Assembly: GCF_019175385.1 (NCBI RefSeq)
Contig: NC_083346.1
Location: 56,449,821 to 56,513,820, forward strand
Reading direction: 5' to 3'
Source of the DNA: Lycium barbarum
Lineage: Eukaryota > Streptophyta > Magnoliopsida > Solanales > Solanaceae
Length of the DNA stretch: 64,000 bases
Below, piece after piece: positions 46,301 through 56,413 of this stretch; position 1 is the stretch's first letter; every line of letters begins with the position of its first letter. Below the pieces are notes generated by a model. The model made no database searches. It saw only the letters and a list, made by a program, of their open reading frames with translations, and was not told the origin of the DNA. The translations under genes were made by a program, and so were the position numbers.

Positions 46301-49300
46301 GTATTTTGGGTCTTCTTTCCTTTCTCGACGGTGAAGTAAGACCAAGCTCATGAGCTTATTATCCTAGGTCGGAACAAGTTGATAGGACCCCTTTTGCGCC
46401 AAGTTCCATCTAATCATCTCCCCCCAATACTTCTTCAGCCTACCTCTACCTCTTCTGAAACCGTCTATAGCCAACCTTCAACACCTCCGCAGTGGGGCAT
46501 CTGTGTCCCTCCTCTTCACATGCCCAAACCATCTCAGCCTCGCTTCCAGCATCTTGTCCTCTATCGATGCCACCCTCACTTTATACAAGATTTCTTCTAA
46601 TCCTATCTCTCCTAGTGTGTCCACATATCCATCGTAGCATTCTCATTTTCGCAACTTTCATCTTCTGAACGTGAGAGTTCGTGACTGGTCAACACTCCGC
46701 CCCATACAATAAAGTCGGTCTCACCACCACTTTATAGAACTTGCCTTTAAGTTTTAGTGGCACCTTCTTATCACACAATACTCCTGAAGCGAGCTTCCAT
46801 TTCATCCACCCTACACCAATACGATGTGTGATATCATCATCAATATCCCCATTTCCTTGTACAATAGACCCCAAATGCTTGTAACTTCCTTTCTTTTGGA
46901 TTGGTTGGGTACCAAGCTTCACTTCCATGTCAGGCTTATGTGGCGCATAACTGAACTTGCACTCTAAGTAATCTGTCTTGGATCTACTCAACTTGAACCC
47001 TTTAAACTCCAGAGTTTGTCTCCAATCCTCCAGCTTAGCATTGACTCCGCTGCGAGTCTCGTTAATCAAAATTATGTCATCCGGAAATAACATACTCCAT
47101 GACACCTTACCTTGAATTTACCGCGTCAAATCATCCATCACCAAGGCAAATAAAAATAGGCTAAGAGCTAATCCGTAGTGCAACCCCATCACAACTGGGA
47201 AGTGCTCTGAGTCTCTGCCCACTTTCCTTACCCTGATCTTGGCTTGCTCATACATAGCCTTGATCGCCCTAATATACGCCACATGTACACCTCTAGCCTC
47301 CAAGCATCTCCACAGAACCTCCCTTGACACTTTGTCATAAGCTTTTTCTAGGCCGATGAATACCATGTGTAAATCCCTCTTTCGCTCCCTATACTGCTTA
47401 CCAATCTCCTTACAAGGTGAATGGCTACTGTAGTCAAACGCCCCGGCATGAAACTGAACTGGTTCTCTGAAATAGACACGCCTCTCCTCACCCTCATCTC
47501 CACCACCCTTTCCTACCCTTCCATAGTGTGACGTAGCAACTTGATACCTCTATAGTTGTTGCAACTCTGAATGTCGCCCTTGTTCTTGTAAAAAGGGATC
47601 ATTGTACTCCATCTCCACCCCTCGGGCATCTTTGCCGCCTTAAAAATTACATGAAACAACCCAGTCAGCCACTCCAAACCTGCCCTTCCTGTACTTATTC
47701 AAAATTCCCCAAGGATCTCGTCAGGCCCGGTCGCTCTTCCCCAGCGCATCCTACGAACAATACCCTTAACCTCCTCAACCTTTATACTCCTACAATACCC
47801 AAATTCACGATGCCTCTCAGAGTACTCCAGATCTCCCAACACAATGTCTCTGTCACCTTCTTCGTTCAAGAGTTTATGGAAGTATGACTGCCATCTCCGT
47901 TTAATGAGAACTTCCTCCACCTAAATTTTGTCATCCTCGTCCTTGATGCATTTCACTTGATCCGGATGACGTGCCTTCCTCTCCCTCGCCTTGGCTAGCC
48001 TGAACAACTTCTTATCCCAGCCTTTGTCCTCTAGTTTCCCATATAGGCCTTCATTGTCATTATTACAGACCATAATCCTATATACAGATAAGTTTGGCAC
48101 AAAATTAATTTTCTTATAATGAACTAGATAATACATTATCTAAAATCATAACAAGATATTTTAATAACAACAGCTACTAACACAATTACTAGCTACTACA
48201 ATTCGTCAAGTTACAATTATCTCCAAAGATAAGTATAGCCCAAATGGGAAATGGTGTACAAATGAGGTGACAAATACCTATGGTGTGTGGGTGTGGGGGG
48301 GGGGGGGGGGGTATGGAGGACCATTAGAGCTTTCTGGTGGGCTCTGAAGGCAAATGTTAACTACAAGGTGGGTAGGGGTGACAAGATTCTTTTCTGGAAG
48401 GAAAATTGGAGTGGACAGGGGACATTACAACTACTGTTTCCTAGCTTATTTTCTATAAGCACAAATCCAGATAGTACAATAGAGGAGATGTGGTCTCCCC
48501 AAGGCTGGAATTTAATTTTCAGAAGACTTCTAAATGATTGGGAAATAGCATGGGTAGCAGAACTACTGACAGTAATTGGTGGATTTCAAGGAACTAATTT
48601 TGAGCCAGATAAATGACGTGGAAGCATAATCAAGATGGACTGTTCTCTGTGAACAGATTGTACAACAAGGGTTTGACTAAAATTTCAGAGAGGACACCAG
48701 GACCTTGGAAATCCATTTGGAAGAGTGTGGCACCAACTAAGGTGAAGTGTTTCAGCTGGTTGGTAGCTTGGAGAGCCTGCTTGACTCATGAAGCACTGCA
48801 AAAAAGAGGAATAAACATTGCTTCAAGATGCACATTATGCAAGGAGGCCTTGGAGACAAACAATCACCTTTTCTTCATTGTAAAGTTACGGCACAAGTCT
48901 GGGCATTGTTCATTAATTTGGCTAAGGTGAACAGGACTATGCCAGTGCAGACCTTCTAAGCTGTTGGATAAGAAGGGGAGGGAGCAAGAGTTAGAAGATT
49001 TGGTGGAAAATAGTTCCTGCCGGCATCTGGTGGAACATTTGGAAGGAAAGAAACGACAGAATTTTTAAGGCAGAGAAAGTTCATTACAGAAGATCCAATT
49101 GAAGGTCTTTACTTCATTAAGTTTTTGGTGTAAAGAACAATATGTAGAAGAGGAAGTTCAGTTAGTGGACTTTTTAGGATTACTGTAAGTATTTCTCTTT
49201 CAGTAAAGTGTAAATTTTTTGAGGTGGCCAGGCAGCCAGCATACCCTTAATGCTGAGGAATACAAAGTTACCAGTTTCAAAAAAAAAAATTATCTCCAAA

Positions 49301-52300
49301 GATCCATCTGTGCAAGAAAAAAAAAAGCAATTGTCCTAACTGGCTATTCTTTAATATAATCTTCTCACATTGTACGGACAATCTCCACACTGAGCATGCA
49401 TTTTCAGATCAAATGACTGACAAGATGAACGCAAGATTATACATGAAAAGATATACAAAAGACAAAAGGTATACATCACTAAAGATGATCAAGAATTAAG
49501 GAGCTATTAAAAAAATTAAAACTGCATATTCATAGTAGATAGCAAATTTTAATCTGACTTTCCCTGGAAACTCATTCATTAAAGAGAAAGTTATATAACA
49601 CATAGGAAGTCATTACGCAAATTACAGTCATGTCTACACCACAACAAAGTATAACTAAAATAATTAGAGAATAAAGAATTAAGGAGCATTTCACTGAGCT
49701 CTCTTTCGGTTTATAGAGAAGAGGTGCCTTTAATGGGGAGAAAAGGGTAGATAGGGAGTAGTTGGGGTCATAAATGGGGGACTGATTTTTACAAAATACA
49801 AATTTTTGGGGTAAGTTTAAAATTTTAAAAAGGGCCAACGGTTGTATCTTGGGCCAAAAAATAGTTTTGGAGCAGATTTTGGGATTTGGTTTTCAAAATC
49901 TCCAACAATTTTAAGGCCAAACAGATATTCGAAAAAATATTTTGAGAAACTGCATCCAAAATCTATGGCCAAACAGGAGCATAACCGTTGGCCTATTTTA
50001 AAATTTTGAACTTGCCGTATTTTATAAAAAAGCCCTCATCTATTTTCGATCCCAACTAATCCCTCTCTACCCTTTTCTCCATTAAAAGCATATCTTCTCT
50101 ATAAATGAACAAATTGTAGTAGCTAGTAATTGTGTTACTAGCAGTTTCTATTAAAATGTCGTGTTATGATTTTAGGATAATGTATTATCTAGTTCATTAT
50201 AAAAATGATAATTTTGTGCAAACTTATCTGTAAATAGAATTATGGTTTCTGATAATGATAAGGAACGGTAACAATGAAGGTTCTGCTTAATTTGGAATTA
50301 GCATGTGTGTTTGTTTAGTATGGTTGGGTAATTTTGATAGTTTTTAGAATTTATGGCCTATGGGTATAAGTCATGTTTCACTATGTTTAGTCACTTCAAT
50401 AAAAGATCCAGTCATAGTTAAGACGTTTTATATGCTGACCATCAACCTATCACAAGCCTCCTCTGTATCTGTGTTTAGGACTGGTTACGCGTGAAGCTAA
50501 TATAGGTGTGAGTTCCATAGGTCAAAGGTGACAGTGGCAATATAGTGTGTCTAGTGGCTTCATGCATCAGTAGCTCATTGGAATGTTTACTGATGGACAA
50601 TCCCTTGCACAAGTTCTTTGTGTTATCTGGTCATCTTGCAAATGTTGATCAAATGGAAAATCTGTTTATCTTTTTCTGAAGAAAGGCAATAAAAATATAA
50701 GTTCTGTTTTAATTGTGCTTAGGATTCTTTGATTTATGGCAGAACCTCAGCCGGATACGTGATTTTATATGTTGTTTGGAAATGGTAATCTGTTTAAAGA
50801 AAACTGATCTTGTATTCTGGATAATCTAGCATTCTATGTTGATAGCTGGTGGGGGCCAACTGCTACAACGGCTGTATTTATTGCAGCAGCAGTTACGGAC
50901 TGGCTTGACGGATACCTTGCTCGCAAGGTTCTCATTTCTGCTATTTTGAATTACATATTATCGTCTCTTCTGGAATTCTTATATTCCATATTTGCAATAT
51001 CACAATTTTAGATGGTTTGACATGGCCAGATGAACTTGGGAACTGCCTTTGGTGCGTTTTTAGATCCAGTGGCTGACAAGGTATTCTCCATCGTTCTGTT
51101 TCAATTTCATCATGCTTATTGCCTGCTATTTTGGTTAGTGTACTAGCAAAATTGTCGGTGATAAGCATGAGATGTGGGGAATATTTGCTTCTAAGTATGA
51201 TGTTTGAATTTTTGATAAAACTGTCTGCTCAACTGCAACAGCTGATGGTTGCTGCTACCTTGGTCTTGTTGTGCACCAAACCTTTGGAATCCAGTGTGTT
51301 TGGACAGTTGCCATGGCTATTAACTGTCCCTTCAATTGCCATAATAGGCAGGGAGGTGAGTAATAAGCTGTAGAAGCCCCTGTAATAGTATTTCCTTTAA
51401 CCTACTTTAGTTACTTTCGGTTAGTTTTATGATACTTTATAGTCACTAGATTAGAATTGCATGACTTCAGATTGACATAAATTTCTTTCACAATGGACTT
51501 GCATCTTTCACTTCTAGCGTTTAAATAAAGATTTGGGAAAATAAGTTCTTTATGATTCATTGTTTTCTTTTTCTTTTTTTTTTTTTTTTTTTTTTAAACG
51601 TTTCGAAGTAAGTCGCTATATTCCTGCCTGTTAAATTTAAGATATACAAGCCTTTTGTAAAGTAGAAAATGTGAGTGTTCCTCTGAAGAATTTTGATATC
51701 ATTAGCACTCTACATGACCTCTCTGCGGAAATTTAAGTAGAAATTTAGTTAAAAAAAAAAATGGGGTTTTTGGTGCCGAAGAGGAACTGATTTTTGTGCC
51801 CCCCTGCCAAATGCCAATCTCTTATATTTCCACTGGTAAAAAAGTGGAAGGCTTTTTTTTTTTTTTTTTGAAATTATAAAGCGGAAGATTTATGATTTAT
51901 TCGTGAGAAAAGAATAAAAATTGTAGCATCGTTTTTGATATATCTAGGTTATTGCTTGCACATTGGAATCGACTTTTTTTTTAACCGTTTGTCAATTTGA
52001 CTAGCCTTGTTAGTAGTCCCTCTATACTGTTGTATATCATGGTTTTTGCTGGAAAGTAAGTTTTAAGATGATAATTGGTCTTATATGTCATATTAGTGAT
52101 AGTGGAAGAATATATATAAAAATAATCGTTGAAAAGTTAGGTTGATAGAAAAGCATTAAATCAGATTTTAAAACTTAAACATATTTATGAATTTAAATTT
52201 TGGAGAATTGCGAATGTTTTATAAAAATCCCAAGATGGGAAGTATTAGAAGCTGAAACAAAAGGAGTACTATTTTTAGCTAAAGTGATGTTGTAGCCTTA

Positions 52301-53184
52301 AATGGAAATGAAGTTTAGAACTGTTCATGTTCTGGTAAGTCATCAATGGAATATGGTGCAAATTCTATTGTATATTTTCACAAACTTCATTAACACTTCA
52401 GTTGAAATGTTCACCAATACCTTGCCATTTGAATTTTAGGTCAACAGTATTTTTTTTCCTTAGCACACACTTCTGTTACTTTGGTGATATGCCTTTTCAA
52501 ATTTAACATGGAAGTTGCTTAACTCAATGGATGATATGCTAAACAAATGTTCCAATTGGGGATACGTTTTTGTTTTTTTCCTTCTATATATGTATCTTGT
52601 GCCTCTAAAAGCTCTTTGCGTCTTACTGACTAAAACAATCTTTGCATCTTCGGTTTGTCAGATTTGGTGGATAATTGGTGAATAATGGTTTTCAACTCAT
52701 TTTGCAATATTTTTTTTTTTTTTTTGTTTGTTTGTAGATAACTATGTCTGCAGTTCGAGAATGGGCAGCTTCTCAGGGTGGTAAACTTTCAGAGGTTCAA
52801 GACCTACCTGCCATTGTATTTATAGAGAGTAATTCCTTCCTGCTTTGTGCATTGCATTTGTAACTGCTAAAATTTTCAGGCTGTAGCTGTGAATAACCTG
52901 GGGAAGTGGAAAACAGCCACTCAGATGATTGCATTGACCATCCTCCTGCTAACCAGAGACAGCAGGTAACTTTTGCTTTCAGTTTCCTGTATGAGTTTGG
53001 AGGAACAAGAAATTCTGATAGAAATCTAATAATGCTTTGACCATGTAATTGTTTTCTGTTTAGTTTATCTGGGGCTGTCACTCTTGTGGGTTCCGGTGTG
53101 ATCTTGCTATATATATCAGCGTGGCTTGCTGTATGGTCCCTGGTCGTGTATATGAGAAAGATATGGAAAGTGTTATTGATGTAG
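40335..53184 (+). CDS. PGPS1: phosphatidylglycerophosphate synthase (CDP-diacylglycerol:glycerol-3-phosphate 3-phosphatidyltransferase), organellar
   Basis: Seven exons: 40335-40758, 50830-50927, 51030-51080, 51242-51355, 52738-52794, 52880-52965, 53064-53184. All introns are GT/AG and the frame stays open to TAG at 53182, giving 316 aa. The enzyme makes phosphatidylglycerophosphate, the first committed step to phosphatidylglycerol (thylakoids) and cardiolipin (mitochondria). The first ~100 residues are rich in Ser, Thr and Arg, like an organelle transit peptide. The domain starts [20 protein letters not shown]. The catalytic CDP-alcohol phosphatidyltransferase motif D-G-x2-A-R-x8-G-x3-D-x3-D is complete: D168, G169, A172, R173, G182, D186, D190, read across the exon 2/3 junction. 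Hydrophobic helices follow, ending in [13 protein letters not shown]. Arabidopsis PGP1 has 296 aa and is dual-targeted. The exon 1 end was set by the strong donor GTAAGT, which restores the family's L-V-x-T-F-Y-V-D. The start is the first in-frame ATG. Intron 1 is ~10 kb and full of transposons. Confidence 0.94.
41121..41359. mobile_element. Stowaway MITE in intron 1 of PGPS1
   Basis: CTCTCTTCGTCCCAATTTAA starts the left end, and the reverse complement of the right end reads CTCCCTCTGTTTCAATTTAA. TA flanks lie at 41119-41120 and 41360-41361. Length 239 bp. Confidence 0.88.
41569..41653 (-). mobile_element. short TS-SINE/RTE-LINE 3' end copy
   Basis: The minus strand reads AAGGTCTGCGTACATCC, CCCAGACCTCACTTTGTGAG and ends TATGTTGTTGTTGTTG. 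Only the 3' ~80 bp shared by the RTE LINE and the TS-type SINE is present. Flanks GATTG...AGGCTA resemble each other, a probable target duplication. Confidence 0.75.
41654..41897. other. intron 1 sequence without recognised features
   Basis: AT-rich intron sequence between two retroposons; nothing coding seen. Confidence 0.5.
41898..42152 (-). mobile_element. tRNA-derived SINE in intron 1
   Basis: The minus strand begins ATCCAAGGGTGTGGCCTAATG with a box A-like TGGCCTAATGG, then a box B GGTTCAAATCC. The body carries CCCGCACCTATGCTGTGGGAGGTAGCAGGTACC in pieces. It ends GAACACCATGGTTATAAAAA. This is a SolS-type Solanaceae SINE. Confidence 0.82.
42727..42812 (+). mobile_element. truncated copy of the same SINE, opposite orientation
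   Basis: GTTGGGAGGTGGCAAGTACC, then GTGGAATTAATTGAGATGCG and GGACACTACGGTTATTAAAAA, match the 3' half of the SINE at 41898-42152. The 5' half is absent. Confidence 0.75.
43495..44534 (+). mobile_element. L1-type LINE 3' fragment with zf-RVT remnant, split by a hAT MITE
   Basis: The reading near 43502-43726 gives [40 protein letters not shown] and [11 protein letters not shown], the zf-RVT region at the end of plant L1 ORF2. The 3' untranslated tail resumes after the MITE (about 44404) and ends in TTATCAAAAAA. It is 5'-truncated and non-functional. Confidence 0.75.
43964..44395. mobile_element. hAT-type MITE (432 bp) with 8-bp TSD
   Basis: The left end CAGGGGCGGACCCA and the right end, reverse complemented, CAGAAGTGGACCCA form the terminal inverted repeats. 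The flanks are CACCCATG at 43956-43963 and 44396-44403, a perfect 8-bp duplication typical of hAT. It sits inside the LINE tail. Confidence 0.92.
44535..45359. other. intron 1 sequence without recognised features
   Basis: AT-rich, no long reading frame and no repeat that I can name. Confidence 0.5.
45360..45612. mobile_element. MITE-like repeat (TTTGGCCATAGAT family)
   Basis: It contains repeated GTTTGGCCATAGAT and GTTTGGCCATAACTTTTCAAAA blocks with poly-A/T stretches, and CCCAAAATCTGCTTTAGA. A related piece in the other orientation lies at 49850-49980. The family is familiar from Solanaceae introns; termini are not resolved. Confidence 0.5.
45959..46034 (-). mobile_element. Au-type SINE fragment inside the LINE 3' UTR
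   Basis: The minus strand reads GTACAATAGACCCTTGTGGT, then CCGGCCCTTCCTCGGACCCC, and AGCGGGAGCTTAGTGCACCG followed by GGTTGCCCTTT. This is the 3' half of the Au SINE. Short AAATAA repeats flank it. Confidence 0.8.
46215..46395 (+). other. nuclear-inserted plastid DNA: 16S rRNA 3' end and 16S-trnI spacer
   Basis: TGACTGGAGTGAAGTCGTAA, then CAAGGTAGCCGTACTGGAAG and GTGCGGCTGGATCTCCTCCT, is the end of chloroplast 16S rRNA (46215 to about 46276) with one change (TCTCC for TCACC). The spacer follows, with GGAGAGCTAATGCTTGTTGG and, after a jump at about 46309, TCTCGACGGTGAAGTAAGAC and CCTAGGTCGGAACAAGTTGA. It interrupts the LINE, which reads AAGCTGGAACTG before and GCGCCAAGTTCC after. It is a NUPT, not an rRNA gene. 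Confidence 0.9.
46396..48047 (-). pseudogene. reverse transcriptase region of the RTE LINE, degenerate
   Basis: In order on the minus strand: [20 protein letters not shown] and a [14 protein letters not shown] block (linker), [26 protein letters not shown], and the catalytic block as [13 protein letters not shown] (family F/Y-A-D-D). It ends with [32 protein letters not shown] and [10 protein letters not shown]. The A of the ADD motif reads P, and there are stops and frameshifts. The endonuclease domain is missing through 5' truncation. Confidence 0.85.
48048..48205. repeat. left arm (part) of an imperfect inverted repeat in intron 1
   Basis: Its reverse complement matches 50108-50280, for example GTAGTAGCTAGTAATTGTG and ATAATGTATTATCTAGTTCA. 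The arm continues on the other side of the RTE LINE at about 45615-45700, which matches 50281-50365. So the inverted repeat is older than the LINE. Confidence 0.8.
48231..49287 (+). mobile_element. L1-type LINE, 5'-truncated, with 16-bp perfect TSD
   Basis: AATTATCTCCAAAGAT occurs at 48215-48230 and 49288-49303. The 3' end is a poly-A run. The body encodes the end of L1 ORF2: [14 protein letters not shown], then [33 protein letters not shown] and [20 protein letters not shown] (zf-RVT Cys/His region), with a stop between (48604) and frame loss after 48890. A G run of about 17 lies at 48296-48312. Confidence 0.93.
49683..50107. repeat. foldback / MITE-like inverted repeat
   Basis: 49683-49850 (with GGAGAAAAGGGTAGATAGGG and AAAATTTTAAAAAGGGCCAA) is matched in reverse complement by 49985-50107. 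The centre (49850-49984) is related to the TTTGGCCATAGAT repeat at 45360-45612. I see no clear target duplication. Confidence 0.65.
50108..50365. repeat. right arm of the intron 1 inverted repeat
   Basis: It pairs with 48048-48205 and 45615-45700 as described there. The unmatched middle contains the L1 LINE and the foldback repeat. Confidence 0.78.
51356..52737 (+). other. intron 4 of PGPS1 (1.4 kb)
   Basis: It holds several poly-T runs (51570-51595, 51855-51870, 52711-52725), the last serving as the polypyrimidine tract before the TTTGTAG acceptor. No inserted gene or element is recognised. Confidence 0.7.
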
Positions 53185-56100
53185 AAATCATTTTCATCAA
53201 CTACATATTGGCTCATGCTTCTTGCTGTTGAGTGGTGGATCACCCACAAGCTATACATACTGATGACCGGTGCAAGGGAAAGCTGTCTTCCTGATGCAGG
53301 CTGTGTTCAATGTTTGGTTTTCCTTTACATTCTTTAATTTGATTCTTTTAGCCGAGAGATAATGAAGTCTCTCAACAGGAAATAGGATCATTCGACATGG
53401 GATCTGCAACATGTAATCTGGATTCTAACTGGAAAATTCATAGTATTATGCAGTAAAGAACTTATTATTGTGTTTGGGTCGGGTTGCACAAGCTTTTATG
53501 TTTTTAGTTCGTCTGTTATTCAGCATTGAAAATCTGGTAAAGCATTGAGAATCTGGTAAACCACAGTAAAATTTGTTCAACTACACGACGTACAATCATT
53601 CGCTGCAAGGTATTCGTTGTAAAAATAGTTTGGGTGTTGTCATATTTTTGGAAAGGTCATCCAAAATGCTATAGATACTCTTTACCTGTTCATTTCTGCC
53701 TCTTTGTTCTCTTTCTCAAATTTGGGAGTGAAGAGACCGCCGCTCTACTCATTGACACAGACATGCAGCACGTATTGAGCGAGCTAGTAATTTGCCATGT
53801 TAACTGCGTATGTTATCATCCATGTTGAATTTCATAGCTCAGTTTTACGCGATTCCTGAGAGTAGTTTTGGGGACAGTTGGAGCCATGTTGTGTATAGCC
53901 TTTTATTTTTGAAGAAAGAATAATGTAGGGTAAATAAGATAAAGAAGGATTTTTTTTTTTTTTTTTTTAAGAAGTAGAGGTTGCCTAAAAATTTCAGCGT
54001 CTTTCCAAGCTAAAGGTTCACCCTGTCTTCCATGTGGAGTGTCTAAAGACATGCCATCCAGGCATGAGTCGAAACTTTCGTTTAACACACTCTTATGTTT
54101 GGTTGTGCCGCAACGAAGAAACATGAGGACCTAAGCCAGATAAAAATGGTCCTTTATGTTTGAGGTACGTCTAACAATGAGGTACACACGTTGAATTTTA
54201 TGATTATGATTATATTTGAAGACTTCAAATGCTTTATGTTTCTTTGATGACATGTTTCTTGAGTTAAAATTGTACATATGTGTCTTAAATATCTTGCGCT
54301 GTCCTATGTGTGAGAGAGAGTATATGCATATTGTATTGTACTTATGTCCCTTCTTGGAGATGTTGCATCTCTGTTGTGGTACGATGTGGTAACCCACTAG
54401 ACTCTCCCTCACTATTCCAGTTCGATTGGTGAGCCCTATATTGTACTCGGGGGCCGGGGCGTCCTTTCTTTTATCGACTATTGTTACATTTTGGGTATAG
54501 CTAGGACTTTATCACCGAAATTCTTGTATTCCTCATGTTATAGTCTCCATAGACCTTGTGGGTGTAATTATGTCCTTTCTGCATTTCTGTTGAAGTCTCA
54601 TATGACATGTAAGAATAACCATTTTTTCAGTTATAATAATATTTCGTTTTTGCAATTTATGCATTCTTGGAAATGTAAATGTCTCATGGTTCATAATCAT
54701 GTATTATATTATAGTTAATTAGCAAGTAATGTTAAGTTGGTTCGCTCAGTGGTAAGTTGAAGGCATCGATGTTGGTTAGTCACTCCAGTTTTGAGGCATG
54801 ATATTCTACTTATCCTTTTGTGCATTTTATGTTGTTAGATCTTTGGGTTTGATGAACCAGAAAATCATTGAAACTGATTGCACCTATGTTATTTAGCTTG
54901 GGACAACGTTAACTAATTTCGTGATATAGTCATGAACTCGTCCTATAAAATCATATCGTATGATAGATAAGGAACCAATAGCTATATCTTATCTTTATCA
55001 ATTTCTACGAATTTCTATCTTATGCCACTCAAGTGACTAATTGTGTAGTCATTATCCTTTTATCACATTTTTTAAATGATGAAAAATGGATCTTTTCATG
55101 ATCATATGGCTCAGTTTGTTAAGTCTTTCTTCAGTAGTACTTTATAGTGTAGGTTTACCAAGTCTCTATTAAGTCAACGCAATGTTCAGATCCAATTGTC
55201 TCCGTTACATAATTAAGGAGTCTTAAGACATTCATTGCATCCTCACCTTTAGGTAAGAACCTAGACTATACCTCATTGTTATATTATTCCAAAAGTAGCT
55301 AAAAATTTGTTTATTAGGGAAATCAGTTGCATTTGTTGATTTGAAAGAGGCCTTTAGAAACGTAATTAATTCAAATAATAAAAATATTTGATTGAGTGAT
55401 TGAAACAATGAATAGAATAATTGACAATAATAGAAGAACTGAATAATAAAAAGGGAAAGTGATTCTTATTCGATTTCCTAGAAACAATGATAAAAATGGC
55501 TTGATGAACAAAGTTCGAATAATTGTGTTTTGGAGAGCATAGTAGAGAGTAATTAGTATTCATGCAAAAATAAGATGGAATACAATCAGGGGATAATGAG
55601 ATTAATACAAGATAGACTCCATCAACTGACAACCCGACGCACGTTTCAACCTTTATTAGCATGGAGATCGTGAAATCCTAATAAGATCTGTTGTGATCCC
55701 TCAAACGAGGTGTCTCAGTTACACACGCTTCATTCTCACCAAGGCCAGACGCTTCTGAACAAATCATCTTAGCGCTTACTTACCCTAAGACGGCAGGTCG
55801 TATCTGGTTGTAAGCTTCGTTATATTTACTAGAACCTTGAACAAAAAGTGTTTGACTATCCCTCTCTTGACTCGCCACGTATTCAGTCAAATAGCCTTTT
55901 TCCGTGTCAATTTTTTACCAATACACTAGGTATACATTATGTCCCCTTCCTTTGGATAGGAGATACAAAACCTCTTTTTACTTTTCTTAATTAAACCAAA
56001 AATGTAAGGTATACGTTATGTTCTATAGAAACACGTATAATTAAAAAAAGTTTCTTAATTAATAATCCATTATTTTCATGATTCTTTCGAAATGGACAGA

Positions 56101-56413
56101 TTGTTTCAATTTAAGTACTGCATGGAAAGAAACGTAGTCGTCCAAGTATGCATAGGAAAAGAGTGGACAAGCGGTGCTAATTACTGTTTTAAAATTTTCG
56201 TCACCATATGATCACAACGGAAAAGTTCAAGAGATTAAACGGTACAATATATATATTTTTTCTTTTCTTTGTGTTCTTTTGTCTATAACCGAATCCTACC
56301 CAAACAAAGAAATTGAGCTACTATAAAAATTTGGTGGGAGTCCTTTTTTTCTAAAAAAATAAAATAAAAAATAATTAACCATCATAATGGCGCTGTCATT
56401 CATCTGAACAATA
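53185..56413. other. intergenic region between PGPS1 and the F-box gene
   Basis: The first ~300-600 bases are probably the PGPS1 3' untranslated region. A poly-T tract lies at 53949-53968. Reading frames in the rest (for example 54491-54718 plus, 55662-55366 minus) show no family resemblance and have the base composition of non-coding AT-rich DNA. No repeat that I can name. Confidence 0.5.
56322..56328 (+). promoter_or_regulatory. TATA-box candidate of the F-box gene
   Basis: TATAAAA lies 86-92 bases before the ATG at 56414, a usual distance for a short plant leader. Another AT run (ATATATATATTTT) lies near 56249. Confidence 0.4.

Larger units (their letters stand above)
45719..48047 (-). 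mobile_element. RTE-type LINE (5'-truncated) with 18-bp TSD, carrying plastid DNA and a SINE piece
   Basis: Flanks CCTTCATTGTTATTATTA (45701-45718) and CCTTCATTGTCATTATTA (48048-48065) form a target duplication with one mismatch. On the minus strand the element has degenerate endonuclease/RT linker and reverse transcriptase, then a 3' untranslated region ending GGTATGTTGTTGTTG. The (TTG)n tail is typical of Solanaceae RTE LINEs. It lies antisense in PGPS1 intron 1. Confidence 0.9.

Noticed and set aside
53520..53562. Tandem duplication AGCATTGARAATCTGGTAAA
   Set aside because: Only two short copies in the presumed PGPS1 3' region; no sign of function.
54491..54718. A small gene between PGPS1 and the F-box gene
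   Set aside because: No recognisable motif, no clear promoter or splice pattern, and composition like the surrounding non-coding DNA.
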